Positions 1 through 9,985 of a stretch of DNA of 64,000 nt are shown here, one piece after another. Under the pieces are notes generated by a model. The model was not told where the DNA came from, made no database searches, and worked only from the letters and a program-made list of their open reading frames with translations. The position numbers and the translations under genes were made by a program. The stretch lies in the NCBI RefSeq assembly GCF_026914185.1, contig NC_070565.1:2046001-2110000 (forward strand), read 5' to 3'. This DNA is from Puccinia triticina (Eukaryota; Basidiomycota; Pucciniomycetes; Pucciniales; Pucciniaceae). Position 1 is the stretch's first letter. Each line of letters begins with the position of its first letter.

Positions 1-195
1 GATACTAGATCCGGGAAAGACAATACCGCCAACCCTCTTCCAAACATACAAAGCCGAGGAAGGGAAGAGGACAAGGAGGAAAGTCTTGATGTGATCATCA
101 AAAAACCCCCTCCAAACTGTCGTTCAAACCGTGACTTAGAGGATGTATTCTCCGTTTCGAAGGCCCTCTGCCAATCCGAGATCAAGAGTCAGTAG
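1..195 (+). pseudogene. Ty3 gag N-terminal fragment
   Basis: The first bases, read in frame 1, encode a D-T-R-S-G-K-D start followed by an Arg/Gly/Glu-rich stretch and stop at about 195. The same sequence, clearly alignable at DNA level, opens the gag frame of the plus-strand Ty3 element at 38493 (V-D-T-R-S-G-K-D). The initiator lies at or before the window edge. The following bases to 698 contain only short open stretches with no domain I recognise; from their position they are probably decayed gag linker. Confidence 0.6.
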
Positions 196-698
196 CCTAT
201 TGATTTTTTTTATAAATCCAAGAACTAGGATTTGTTGGGTAGCTCGCCTTTTAGTGTCTGTAGCCCCCTCCAAGCTTACCTACGCCTGAGCTTTCAGATC
301 TACCACTCCTCCGGCCCCCGACGCTCTTCTATCCAACAAGACAGCCAGGCTACTGATCAAAACAGATACGACTGCCGTTTCCGAAAGCTCTTGTTTGGTA
401 ACCACTGTCAACTGACTTCATCTCTCAAAAAACTATCTCGGATTTGAACCAAGAATCCGACTATCCTGACATCCAGCGGCCATTTGCAAGACCTCAACCT
501 TCAAACTCATCACTCAAAGCAGGTGTACTTCAACAGATTAAATATTTTATTTGCACCTCACGATCAAGCTCAGGGTATCCCATCTGGTCGGCCTCTTTCT
601 GAAGTTCCAAGCTCAAAGGATAACAGTGATCACGAGTTCCTTAGATCAGATGCAATTCAACAAGTTCTAGGATTGAGGATATTGTTATTACCTCCAAA

Positions 699-950
699 TT
701 GAACAACATTTCTACCAGAGTAGCCCATGCATGGTTTTCAAGTTTCAGATACATGGTTAGAGACAAACCTTGGTCCTTTTGGAAAGATGCTATAAAACAG
801 AAATATGGAACCCCAGCATGGAGATGTAGACTTATTATTATTTACCAAAAGGACAAATTTGTTCCTGGTGCCAACTGGTTCACCAGAAAATATAAGAGAA
901 TCATGGCTTGTGAGCCACAGACAAACCATGAAACCTTATGTTTAAATTAG
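699..950 (+). pseudogene. Ty3 gag central-domain fragment
   Basis: An 83-codon open stretch contains a W-F-S-S-F-R ... W-S-F-W-K-D ... G-T-P-A-W-R pattern. This parallels the Ty3-B gag around 40540-40650 (R-W-F-T-D-L-R ... S-W-E-stop-W-K ... G-S-P-A-W-R), so it is a retrotransposon gag capsid fragment from a related but distinct subfamily. It lacks its own start context and the zinc knuckle, and ends in a stop 33 bases before the next gag scrap. Confidence 0.55.
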
Positions 951-983
951 GAAGGAGATGTTAGCTTTGCAGCTCAAAATGCA

Positions 984-1734
984 ATGAAGAAAAGTCAAAC
1001 CTTGACCTCCTTGATTAACACTCTAGAAGGGTTTGCAGATATATCCAACACAATAAATCAACAAATGAAAGTACCACACATGGACAACACTCCAAGTAGA
1101 CCCACCCCAGAAGAAACTCCAGTCAGACATAACACTAGAGAAGTTCCACCACACATGTCTGGCAATCCTTTCACCAGATTTCAAAACACAGAAACTCCTG
1201 TAAATTTAAAAACAATTGTACCCATTAAATCAGATACAGTGGAATCAAACTCATCATTTTCAAACAAAGATAAAGATGGAGGAAAAGATGTAACAAACAT
1301 CAAAGACTGGCCATCCTTCAGAGGAGAAGGAGAATATGACCATCTAGACTTTATTGATACAATTGACTTGTACAAAGAAGACTTTGAATTAAGTAATTCT
1401 TTAGTGATTCTTCCATTACTGGAAGACTCAATATTCTTTTCAAAGGTTGTGCCAAGCGCTGGTTTAATGATGTGTGCAGGCGCAATGGGAGACAATGCTG
1501 GAATTGGTGGAAACAACAAACCATGGGAAACAGTTAACATGGACTGGGTTACAGGACTACCACCTGGAGGAAAGAAGAACTATAATGCATGTCTAGTCAT
1601 TGTGGACAGATTTAGTAAAACACCTATATTTCTACCATGTCATAAAGATGATACAGCTATGGACACAGCCATAATGATTTGGCAACAAGTGATTTCATGG
1701 ACAGGACTATTCAAGAACATCATCAGTGACAGAG
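984..1734 (+). pseudogene. Ty3 gag-integrase deletion fusion
   Basis: The first roughly 150 codons match the Ty3-B gag region (W-P-S-F-R-G-E-G-E-Y-D-H-L-D-F at about residues 108-122). A frameshift relative to Ty3-B follows. At about base 1510 the sequence jumps directly into integrase: P-W-E-T-V-N-M-D-W-V-T-G-L-P and the D-R-F-S-K-T-P segment match Ty3-B at 54635-54750. Protease, RT and RNase H are missing, so this is an internally deleted copy. It is interrupted in the integrase catalytic core at S-D-R by the LTR beginning at 1735. The open frame that crosses the deletion is probably accidental. Confidence 0.75.
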
Positions 1735-2688
1735 TGTGAGCCTGTGTCTCTTATGTGACAGCAGGACACAAGAAAAATGGGTGGGCACTGCTTGGATTTC
1801 TTGGGATAAAGAAATAACACACAGTAAGAGAAAAAGAGAGAGAGAGAAAGAGATGATCTGAGAGATGATATTCAAGGTTCTGTTGACCTGTAGGTGGGAA
1901 CTAACATCTACTAGCAATGCCACTCCTTAAGGGAGTGCTGCCAAGCTGTGCCAGAGATTGCAACAGCCTCTTCTCACAATGGAAACGTGGAAGGTATCTG
2001 AATTAGACAAGTCTAATCAGCCACAATTTTTTAGACTTCTCTGTGGATAGTCAAGGTTCTTTAAAGGGAAAGCTATGTGGTTTGTTACTGACAAAAACCA
2101 CAGAAAAAGAAGGATATGAAGTGATTTGATCCTTGAGCGTAGATGTCTAGAGGTATATGTACCTGTGATCAAAGAGGAGAGAAACAAACAAGAGAGGAGA
2201 GAAAGCAGTCAAAGAGACAGAGAGGAACTCCTCTGAGATAATCAAGGTTCAATGAAAAGGGTACTAACTGTCAATATTCCTGCTGGTGATACTGGGAGTG
2301 TAGTGGCCTTGTTCTGGTGATCTTGGGTTGTCTGGAGGTGTGGTTCTGGTCTGCTGAAGTCTGTAGATCCTCCTCAGGCAAGGGGGATCCTGACTTCGAA
2401 AATTTTCACATTTTGCTTATGTAATTACATATGTACATGTGGTTTGGCGCACCTGGTAGCGCTGACACGTCACAACTGTGCATGCGCGCCACAACTCAAG
2501 AACTCAGGGAAGGAGTAGAGTTACAGAGGATTGGTAAGTTTTAACTAGGGTTAAAATTGCATAAGGAAACATAATATGAAGTCAAAAAAAGGATATCTCT
2601 TAATATGAAAAAGATATGAAGTAATTCATATGTAAAAAGTAGAAAAAAGGCAGACTTTAGGTCAGCTGTGTTGACTCTAAGGCTGACA
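1735..2688 (-). mobile_element. LTR, 3' LTR position of Ty3-A
   Basis: The minus-strand sense begins TGTCAGCCTTAGAGTC and ends CTCACA, so it has TG..CA termini. Two more copies of the family lie at 10763-11637 and 20027-20973. This 954-bp copy shares with the 20-kb copy a central block (a CTGCCAAGCTGTG-type region and a TTTAAAGGGAAA region) that the 10.7-kb copy lacks. It follows the pol end at 2726 after a purine-rich stretch on the minus strand. Its left flank CAGAG does not match the right flank GGTAC of the partner LTR. Confidence 0.85.
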
Positions 2689-2725
2689 TTCTCTACCACC
2701 AAAAAGGTTGGATTTCTGTAGGAAA

Positions 2726-5027
2726 TTAAACCATAGGGGTAGACCTCTTCTCACTTCTGAACTTCCTGAGAAGGATAGCAGAGTCTGGAATGTCCTTCTC
2801 TAGGAGCCATTCATCATGATCAGCACTCATACCTTTGTATCTAGCTAAGTACATCATCACATCTCTGTTTTCTACTCTCAATCTTTTCTCTCTGAGAATC
2901 TTCTGTATGACTTTACTCTGGGGGGTCTTCTCCATGGGGGGAATGACAACTTTAACCTTCTGTCTTAGGGGAAACTTATCTGGATTGGGGTCTTTCCATG
3001 GCTTCACTAGGCTGACAGGGAATGTAGGATGTTTTCTGCTGAAATCTTCAGTCAGTATTAACTCTACAGCATTTTTTCCATGTAAAGCTTTCACCAGGAA
3101 TGGTCCAGCAAAGGAGTCTCTCATCTTCTTGGGGCCAGACAAGTTGTTGAAGTTTGCTGTGGATATCAGGACTTTGTCACCAACTTGGAATGATGGTTCT
3201 TTATGAGTCTTGTCCCATCTCTCTTTGTTGTAAGAGGTAGATTCTGTTATGCATTTTTCAGCATGTTTCCTTGCTTTCTCAAAGATCTTTCCATAGGCAA
3301 GGGCAGTAGGATGAATGTCTACAGAGTCTTGTTCCAAGAAATTTCTAGGAAAATTTGGGATCCAGCCTTTCTCCATGATGGCAGGAGGTTTCCCAGTGGT
3401 TGAATGTATACTGGTGCAGTAGGCTAGCTCAAGAATTGGTAGAAGTGAGACCCAGTCATGGGTGTATCCATCATTGTCTTTGAATTCCAGCCCATAGGCA
3501 CAAAATCTCCTGAGCATATCCTCAAGTGTCTGGATCATTCTTTCAGCTAGACCATCAGTCTGGGGGTGGTAAGCAGTAGAAAAGGAGAGTTTTGTTCCTA
3601 GCATGCTGTGCAAGCCAGTCCAGAATTCAGATGTGAATTTGGGATCTCTGTCAGAGATGATGATTCTGGGGATACCAGTTCTAAACATCACTCTGTTCCA
3701 AAACAGTATGGCAGTGTCCATGGCAGAATCATCTTTGAAGAAGGGCAAAAATATGGGGGTCTTGGAGTATCTGTCTACTATCACCAGGCAAGCATTGAAA
3801 CTAGCAGATCCTCCAGGAGACAAGGAAGTTACCCAATCCATGTTAATTACATCCCATGGCTTTGAAGGTTCCTCAATTTTCATGAGCAGTCCAAATCTCT
3901 TGCCTGTGGCTTTATTGGCTTTCTGGCATCTATCACAGGAAGAGCAATATTCATCAGTGTCTTGTCTCCAGTTATCCCACCAGGCAGTATCAGCTACTTT
4001 CTCCAAATTCCTGTCTTCAGAAAGATGACCAGAGTAGACACTGTTGTGGCATTCATGTAAGATGGTGTTGATGCTTTCTTTGTCAGCTAGGACTAGGAGA
4101 GAATTATGTTTTTCTCTGAAGTAGATGAGGCCATCAAATAGAGAGAATCTTCCTTCATCATATAGCTTTCTCCAAGGATCTTGCAGAGAGTTTTTCAGCT
4201 GGGAATCTTTAGCATCTTTCAACAAAAGCTCAGACAAGATAACATTGTTTTTATCTTGTTTGTAACCTTCTTTTACAGAGTCAAAGAACTCATTCTTGAA
4301 AGTAGAGACATGGATGCCCATGATGGGGAATCTATCATCATCTTTGTCTTCTGGGTCATAAGCAGGGTTACTAGGATCATTTGGCAAAGCCCATCTGCTA
4401 AGTCCATCTGCATTCTTGTGAATGTTCCCATCTCTGTGGATTATGTTCATATTGCCTCTGTATTCCTGGATAGCAATCTGCCACCTGAGCATGTGTCTAT
4501 TGGGCATCTTCATGTTCAACAAGGATCTCAAAGCTGTGCAGTCAGTTACAACATGAAAAACACTGCCATCCAAGTAGTAATGGAGTTTTTCTAAGGCCCA
4601 TACTAGACACAAGCATTCAAGTTGACTAGCACCATATCCAGTTTCACTGTCCTTCAATTGTCTGGATATGAAAACAATGGGTCCTTCTTTCCTTACTCCA
4701 TCAATGATTTGAACTTGGTGTAAAGCAGCACCTAGACCAGTCATGCTAGCATCTACATAGAGTGTGAAAGGATGGGCCCAGTCAGGGAACAATAGTAAGG
4801 GAGCTGTAGTCAGTTTCTCTTTCAACAAGTTGTAGGCCACTATCCTGTGATGAGTCATCTCATATATGACATCTATCCTGGTAAGCTCAGTAAGAGGCTT
4901 TGCTATCTCTGCAAACTTCTCAATGTGCTGTCTGTAGTAACCAGCAAAACCAAGAAAAGATTGCATTTCTTTCCTACTACTGGGCACAGGCTTTTGGAGG
5001 ACAGCAGCCACTTTATTCTGATCTATT
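2726..5027 (-). pseudogene. Ty3-A pol: RNase H, integrase, chromodomain
   Basis: An unbroken 761-codon frame on the minus strand. In order it holds the RT thumb/connection ([12 protein letters not shown]), RNase H (L-Y-V-D-A-S near residue 100 and V-T-D-C near 150), the integrase H-H-C-C zinc motif (H-E-C-H ... C-S-S-C near 320-365), the DDE core ([21 protein letters not shown]) and a C-terminal chromodomain-like segment (Y-L-A-R-Y-K-G ... D-E-W-L). That order defines a Ty3/gypsy chromovirus. RT lies to the right at 7191-8055, severed by the foldback element. The upstream part of the frame continues to base 5027, where the foldback begins. Confidence 0.93.
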
Positions 5028-7190
5028 CACCAGGAAAAAAAAGTAGTCAGTTGATGAAAACTGACATAACACAGCTCTGGTTTCAGCTCCCAAGCTACTC
5101 CATCTGCTAGTGCAGGGCTGGCTGGCACACAGCTCAGTGCCCATTTTGGCACAGCTGAAGCCTCTAGAATTTTCACAGGCTGCTCCTCAGCTTTGTCCCA
5201 GGCACAGCTGCTGCTAAACCTTGGCCCAGCTGCTGCTTAGCCTTGACCCAGGCCCAGCTGCTGCTTAGCCTTGGCCCAGGCCCAGCTGCCCCTCAGTCTT
5301 GGCACAGGACAAGCCACTGCTCAGCCTTTGCCTGAGCAAGAACGGGCGTTGATAAATGCACACCCGTCCCCCGGGGGCACGCCCACGCCCACACCCTTCG
5401 AAAAGGGCGCGTGGGACCGCATGCCCTGTATCAAGGGCGTGCGAGTCAAAGGGCGTGCACGCCCCTATATGGGCGTGCGAGGGCGTGCACACCCCCACAC
5501 CGTGCCTGCTCGCCGGGAGCCCCTCGGCGGGCAGGTGCAAGTATACCTGCTCGCTAAGAGCCCCTCGGCGGGCAGGTACAGATCCCACCCACCTCGCCGA
5601 GAGCCTCTCGGAGAGCAGGTATACATGCACCTGCTCGCCGAGGGGCTCTCGGTGAGCAGGCTCGGCGGGTAGGTTTATGTATCCCTGCTCGCCGAGAGCC
5701 TTGCCTGCTCGCCGAGAAGGATAACTCTCGGCGAGCAGGTATACAAACACCTGCCCGCCGAGCCTGCTCACCGAGAGGCCCTCGGCGGGCAGGTGCATGT
5801 ATACCTGCTTGACGAGAGAAATCCTCGGCGAGCAGGCATACAGATCCCACCTCGCCGAGAGCCTCTCGGCGAGGCATAGAGATCCCACCTCGCCGAGAGC
5901 CTCTCGGCGAGCAGGTATACATACACCTGCCCACTGAGCCTGCTCACGGAGAGCCCCTCGGCGGGCAGGTGCATGTATACCTGCTCGCCGAGAGAAATCG
6001 TCGGCGAGCAGGCATACACCTCTCGGCGAGCAGGCATACACCTCTCGGCGAGCAGGCATACATATCCCCGCTCGCCGAGAGCCTTGCCTGCTCGCCGAGA
6101 GGGATAACTCTCTGCGAGCAGGTATACAAACACCTGCCCGCCGAGCCTGCTCGCTAAGGGCCCCTCGGCGGGCAGGTGCAAGTATACCTGCTCGCCGAGA
6201 GGCTCTTGGCGAGGTGGGATCTGTATGCCTGCTCGCCGAGGATTTCTCTCGGCGAGCAGGTATACATGCACCTGCCCGCCGAGGGGCTCTCGGTGGGCAG
6301 GTTTATGTATACCTTCTTGCGGAGAGGCTCTCGGCGAGGTGGAATCTGTATGCCTGCTCGCCGAGGATTTCTCTTGGCGAGCAGGTATACATGCACCTGC
6401 CCGCCGAGGGCCTCTCGGTGAGCAGGCTCGGTGGGCAGGTGTATGTATACCTGCTCGCCGAGAGGCTCTCGGCCAGGTGGGATCTGTATGCCTGCTCGCC
6501 AAGGATTTCTCTCGGCGAGCAGGTATACATGCACCTGCCCGCCGAGGCGCCCTTGGCAAGCAGGTGTTTGTATACCTGCTCGCCAAGAGTTATCCCTCTC
6601 GGCGAGCAGGCAAGGCTCTCGGCGAGCAGGGATACATACACCTACCCGCCGAGCCTGCTCACCAAGAGCCCCTCAGCGGGCAGGTGCATGTATACCTGCT
6701 CTCTGAGAGGCTCTCGGCGAGGTGGGATCTGTACCTGCCCGCCGAGGGGCTCTCGGTGAGCAGGTATACTTGCACCTGCCCGCCGAGGGGCTCCCGGCGA
6801 GCAGGCATAGTGCACGCCTATGTGGGGTCGTGCACGCCCTTGCACGCCCATACAGGGGCATGCACGCCCTTGATAAAGGGCGTGCGGTCCCACACGCCCT
6901 TTTCAAAGGGTGTGGGCGTGGGTGTGCCCCCGGGGGACGGGTGTGTGTTTATCAATGCCCTTTCTTGCTCAGGCAAAGGCTGAGCAGTGGCTTGTCCTGT
7001 GCCAAAACTGAGGGGCAGCTGGGCCCGGGCCAAGGCTGAGCAGCAGCTGGGCATGGGCCAAGGCTGAGCAGCAGCTGTGCCTGGGACAAAGCTGAGGAGC
7101 AGCTGGTGAAAATTGCACTAGAGGCTGGATAGCCAGCTGGAGCAGGCGTCATGTCAGTTGTCATCTAATGACTACTGATTTTTCCTGGTG
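5028..7190. mobile_element. 2.16-kb palindromic foldback DNA transposon
   Basis: The left end CACCAGGAAAAA mirrors the right end TTTTTCCTGGTG, and the arms stay inverted repeats inward: a CAGCTG-rich repeat block (5100-5300 against 7010-7125), an ACGCCC-rich block (5340-5500 against 6810-6960), then dense CTCGCCGAGAG/CTCTCGGCGAG repeats in the middle. Target duplication is ATT (5025-5027 and 7191-7193). Deleting the element plus one ATT restores the Ty3-A pol frame (G-I-A-I-G-I-D-Q-N-K). A 3-bp TSD with a CAC terminus would fit CMC/EnSpm-like or PIF/Harbinger-like mobilisation. No transposase is encoded, so it is non-autonomous. Open frames on both strands inside it are by-products of the repeats. 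Confidence 0.85.
5500..6815. repeat. Array of GC-rich inverted tandem units inside foldback
   Basis: Dozens of copies of a CTGCTCGCCGAGAG / CTCTCGGCGAGCAGG palindromic module, separated by TATACATGCACCTGCCCGCCGAG-like spacers cut to various lengths, alternate in orientation. GC content is far above the AT-rich pol genes on either side. The units can pair with each other in many registers, so the region should form extended cruciforms or hairpins in single-stranded form. Confidence 0.85.
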
Positions 7191-8055
7191 ATTCCTATAG
7201 CAATTCCAGAAACAAGATGGCCTAGAGCTTTGATTTAATCAAATCCAAAGTTACACTTCTTCAGGGATATTTTCATATTCATATTGATGACAACTTTAAG
7301 TATCCTGTCTATCCTAGTGAGGTGTTCTTCCCAAGTATTGGACATAATGATGATATCATCAATGTAGATAATGACCCACTTCTCATCAATTTCTTTTCTG
7401 AACTCAATTTCCATCATCCTCTGGAAATGGGAGGGGGCATTCTTGATTCCAAAGGGCATTCTGAGATATTCATAGATTCCTTTGTGCATAATAATCCTGA
7501 GCAGGTGTCTGGAATCTTCTGCAATGACATTCTGGTGAAAACCTTCGAGTACATCCATGCTAGTCAGAAATTTAGCTTTGGCTAGGTTGTTCAGAGTCTC
7601 ACTGATTTTGGGAATGGGATATCTGTCTGAAGCAGTGTAGGAGTTTAAAGCTCTGAAATCTCCTACCATTCTGGACTTCCCATTATGCCAGGCAATGATT
7701 ACAGGAGTGGTGATCTCAACTACTTCATTATGGCCAACCTTTCTTAGAACATTCAGTTCTACTAGCTCTTCAATATGTTGCTCAAGAGCTTCTCTGCTTT
7801 TGGGGCTGGCAGGATAAGGTGGTCTTCTGAGAAGAGGAGGATAAGGCCTTTCAGTTGTCAGATTGAGGTGAACTTCATGGCCTTTAATGGCACCAAGGGG
7901 CTGGTTGGTGTTGGAGAAGGCAAGTTTGTTATTATAGAGGACTTCAAACAGCTTCTCTTTCTGCTCAATGGTCAGTTTATCACTGAATTTGGCTCCACAG
8001 AGTTCCTCCACAATAAATTGCTGCAGTTGGGGATGTGACTTCTTTACAGCAGAAA
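7191..8055 (-). pseudogene. Ty3-A reverse transcriptase fragment
   Basis: The minus-strand frame carries RT motifs in order: P-Y-P-P-L-L-R-R-P near the start, the template-grip region S-R-M-V-G-D-F-R-A-L-N, the F-G-I-K-N-A-P-S-H-F-Q-R segment, and the catalytic I-Y-I-D-D box. A TAA at 7235-7237 interrupts it just after G-F-D; Ty3-B has an alanine-glutamate pair at that place. It is separated from the protease by the MITE at 8056-8532 and from RNase H by the foldback. Both joins are in frame after removal of the inserts, so these were one pol polyprotein. Confidence 0.9.
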
Positions 8056-8532
8056 CAACGGTGGGCCAGCTACGCTAACCGTAGCGTTAGTGTGGCGTAG
8101 CGTAGCGGAATTCCGCTAAATTTTAGCGTAGCGTTAGCGGATTGCAACTTCTCTGCGCTAATGCTACGCGCAAAGGGTGCGCAGCTAATTTAGCTGTTAG
8201 CGTAGCGTTAGCGCAGATGCGCGCAATTGCGCTAACGCTACACACGCAGGGCGCAAAAGAGCGCGCGCTACGGTGCACCACAGTGCTTTTAGCTGAAAAA
8301 AAGGCCTTTTTTTCCGCTAAAAGCGCTGTAGCGCAGCGTAGCGTAGCGTAGTGACTGTAGCGGCGCGCTAACACTAACAAACAATTGGTGCCCTGTTAGC
8401 GCCGCTGAAACGTAGCGCAGCGTAGCGGCGCTAACAGCGCGCTAATGCTACTCAAAATGGGCGGGCGCTTTTTGCCGCTACGCTAACGCTAAGTGGCCCT
8501 GTAGCGTAGTGTAGCGTAGCGGCCCACCGTTG
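8056..8532. mobile_element. 477-bp hAT-like MITE
   Basis: The ends CAACGGTGGGCC and GGCCCACCGTTG are inverted repeats. The interior is a near-continuous lattice of TAGCG/CGCTA words on both strands. Flanking copies of GCAGAAA (8049-8055 and 8533-8539) form a 7-bp duplication, 8 bp if one mismatch is allowed. Removing one copy plus the insert restores the Ty3-A pol frame (N-E-I-S-A-V-K-K). TSD size, the GGTGGGC-type terminus and TAGCG subterminal words resembling those of the autonomous hAT element at 41460 suggest hAT-family mobilisation. Confidence 0.75.
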
Positions 8533-9065
8533 GCAGAAATTTCATTGGAAGGACTCATTCTCTCCAGATGATGAGATTTAAAACTGAATTTCTTCCTCTT
8601 GTTCTCATTGCCAATGGTAAAGAATCTCTCTTTACTGTTTGTGATATCAAAACCATACAGAGACATGTAATCATTTCCAAGTATAAGGTAATTTATTCTT
8701 GCATTTTTCATAACTACAAATTCTGCTAGAATTCTTACTTAACCTCTAGTGTGAGGAAAAATCAAAGCCATTTCTATTATGCACATTGGCTGTAATTGGT
8801 CACTACAGCTGTGGAATTTAGCATGGTTGATTGGCATGAGTTTGTTTTCCCATTCTGGTATTATGGAATCTAGCAATCTGTTGCTGATGATTGAACAAGA
8901 AGCTCCACTATCAAGAAGACATGAGTGTTCTTTGGATGCAATGAGGACAGTATCGGTGCTGTCGGTGCGCGGCTTGACCGTCCCATTGTTGATAATGGGG
9001 TTGATGTTGATGGTACTGCGCGTTGGGATGTTGATACGGGTGGTGGCGCGGTGCTTGGTTCCCAC
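8533..9065 (-). pseudogene. Ty3-A aspartic protease region
   Basis: The minus-strand frame includes L-L-D-S-G-A-S-C-S-I-I, the retropepsin active-site motif, at about 8900. Downstream, I-L-G-N-D-Y followed by G-F-D-I-T-N-S-K-E-R matches Ty3-B at 45630-45690. A TAA at 8739-8741 splits the frame where Ty3-B has serine, so this copy is defective. The protease frame is out of register with both long frames upstream of about 8940, where the composition also changes from AT-rich to GC-rich. This suggests a recombination junction or a frameshift at the gag-pol boundary. Confidence 0.8.
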
Positions 9066-9985
9066 CGTGGTGTATAGAAGCTTGCGGGCGTGTAGCTACT
9101 GGCTGCTGCGGCGGCGGCGGAAGGGCCCTCTGGCCTTGCTGATGCGTATGCGCCTGGGAGTGCTGGTCTGGCTGTTGGAGTGGCATAGGCGCCGGCGTAG
9201 GAGAGGCTATTGGGAGCCTGTGGTTGGGGTGCGGCGCCAAAGCCATGCTCGTCGTGGTAGGAGGAGCTGTCATGGTTGTTGGAGGAGCGTACATTGGCGG
9301 GGGTTGCTCTATTGGAGGTCTGTTGTACAGAGACCGCTCCAAGTTGTTCAGTTCTGCGCGAGGAATCCATTCCTGAAATAGGCGCAAAGAATCCTCCCGC
9401 CCTACTAACTCCTCTATCAAGTCCTGCGTGGTCGCGGCTTGAGAGAGAATCATCCGCATGGTCCTCACGTTCTGGGACTCCCGGGCTCTGACGAATAAAT
9501 CGAATTGGTTGTTGAATAGGTTCACTAAGCTTGCTATTTCGCTCTCTTCCTGGATGATCTCCATTGGGGCGTGCGTTTCTGCCGGCTGTTGGACCGGTGG
9601 TTGGGTCGGAGCAAACAGATGAAGGGCCAAGTCCGGTGAAGTCCCCGGCCTCAAGCCTTCTTGGTTGGTAGGCTGGGGGGGCTGCGGATTCGTCGTTTGA
9701 AAGCTGTCTGGCGGGATCATTTGTTCCCTCTCGACGGGTCTCGGCACCAGTGTGGACCTGTTCGACGCCAGAGCTAGGGAAGTTTCCCTCGGATTGTAGA
9801 GAGCTGGGGGAATTCCCGTGTCCGGCGGCAAGTTTTCCTCCTGGGGGAATTGAAGAAAATCCTCTCCCAGCGGAGGCAAAGCTGATTCTAGCTCTTCGAA
9901 GCCTCTCCTCGGCTGCGGGGCTGAGTTGGTATCGGAGTCTCTGCTCTGCTGAGAGGTCTCTTCCATTTCTAAGATGGAGGGGCAT
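8870..9985 (-). CDS. Overlapping gag-type frame (frame A) of Ty3-A
   Basis: A 371-codon frame overlaps the whole second exon of the spliced frame in another register. It starts M-P-L-H-L-R-N-G-R-D-L-S, resembling the M-V-D-T-R-S-G-K-D-H-S start of the Ty3-B gag. The rest is Ser/Pro/Ala/Arg-rich and looks disordered. Two frames staying open over more than 1 kb is unusual, though high GC content lowers stop frequency, so one of them could be fortuitous. The N-terminal similarity to the Ty3-B gag start is the main reason to keep this frame. Confidence 0.4.
   Translation of the reverse strand: MPLHLRNGRDLSAEQRLRYQLSPAAEERLRRARISFASAGRGFSSIPPGGKLAAGHGNSPSSLQSEGNFPSSGVEQVHTGAETRREGTNDPARQLSNDESAAPPAYQPRRLEAGDFTGLGPSSVCSDPTTGPTAGRNARPNGDHPGRERNSKLSEPIQQPIRFIRQSPGVPEREDHADDSLSSRDHAGLDRGVSRAGGFFAPISGMDSSRRTEQLGAVSVQQTSNRATPANVRSSNNHDSSSYHDEHGFGAAPQPQAPNSLSYAGAYATPTARPALPGAYASARPEGPSAAAAAASSYTPASFYTPRWEPSTAPPPVSTSQRAVPSTSTPLSTMGRSSRAPTAPILSSLHPKNTHVFLIVELLVQSSATDC

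Noticed and set aside
2835..4594. Plus-strand frames of 66-141 codons
   Set aside because: Antisense shadows of the Ty3-A pol gene on the minus strand.
5500..6815. CRISPR-like array
   Set aside because: Units are of irregular length, alternate in orientation and have no unique spacers; the genome is eukaryotic and no cas genes are present.
5265..7054. Many overlapping open frames of 60-270 codons on both strands, rich in R-R-A-G and S-P-R-A-P repeats
   Set aside because: They are produced by the GC-rich inverted repeat array, which lacks stop words in all frames. Sequence is repetitive on both strands alike, with no domain.
8123..8380. Open frames on both strands in the TAGCG block
   Set aside because: Translations are of the MITE repeat words; they have no independent protein character.
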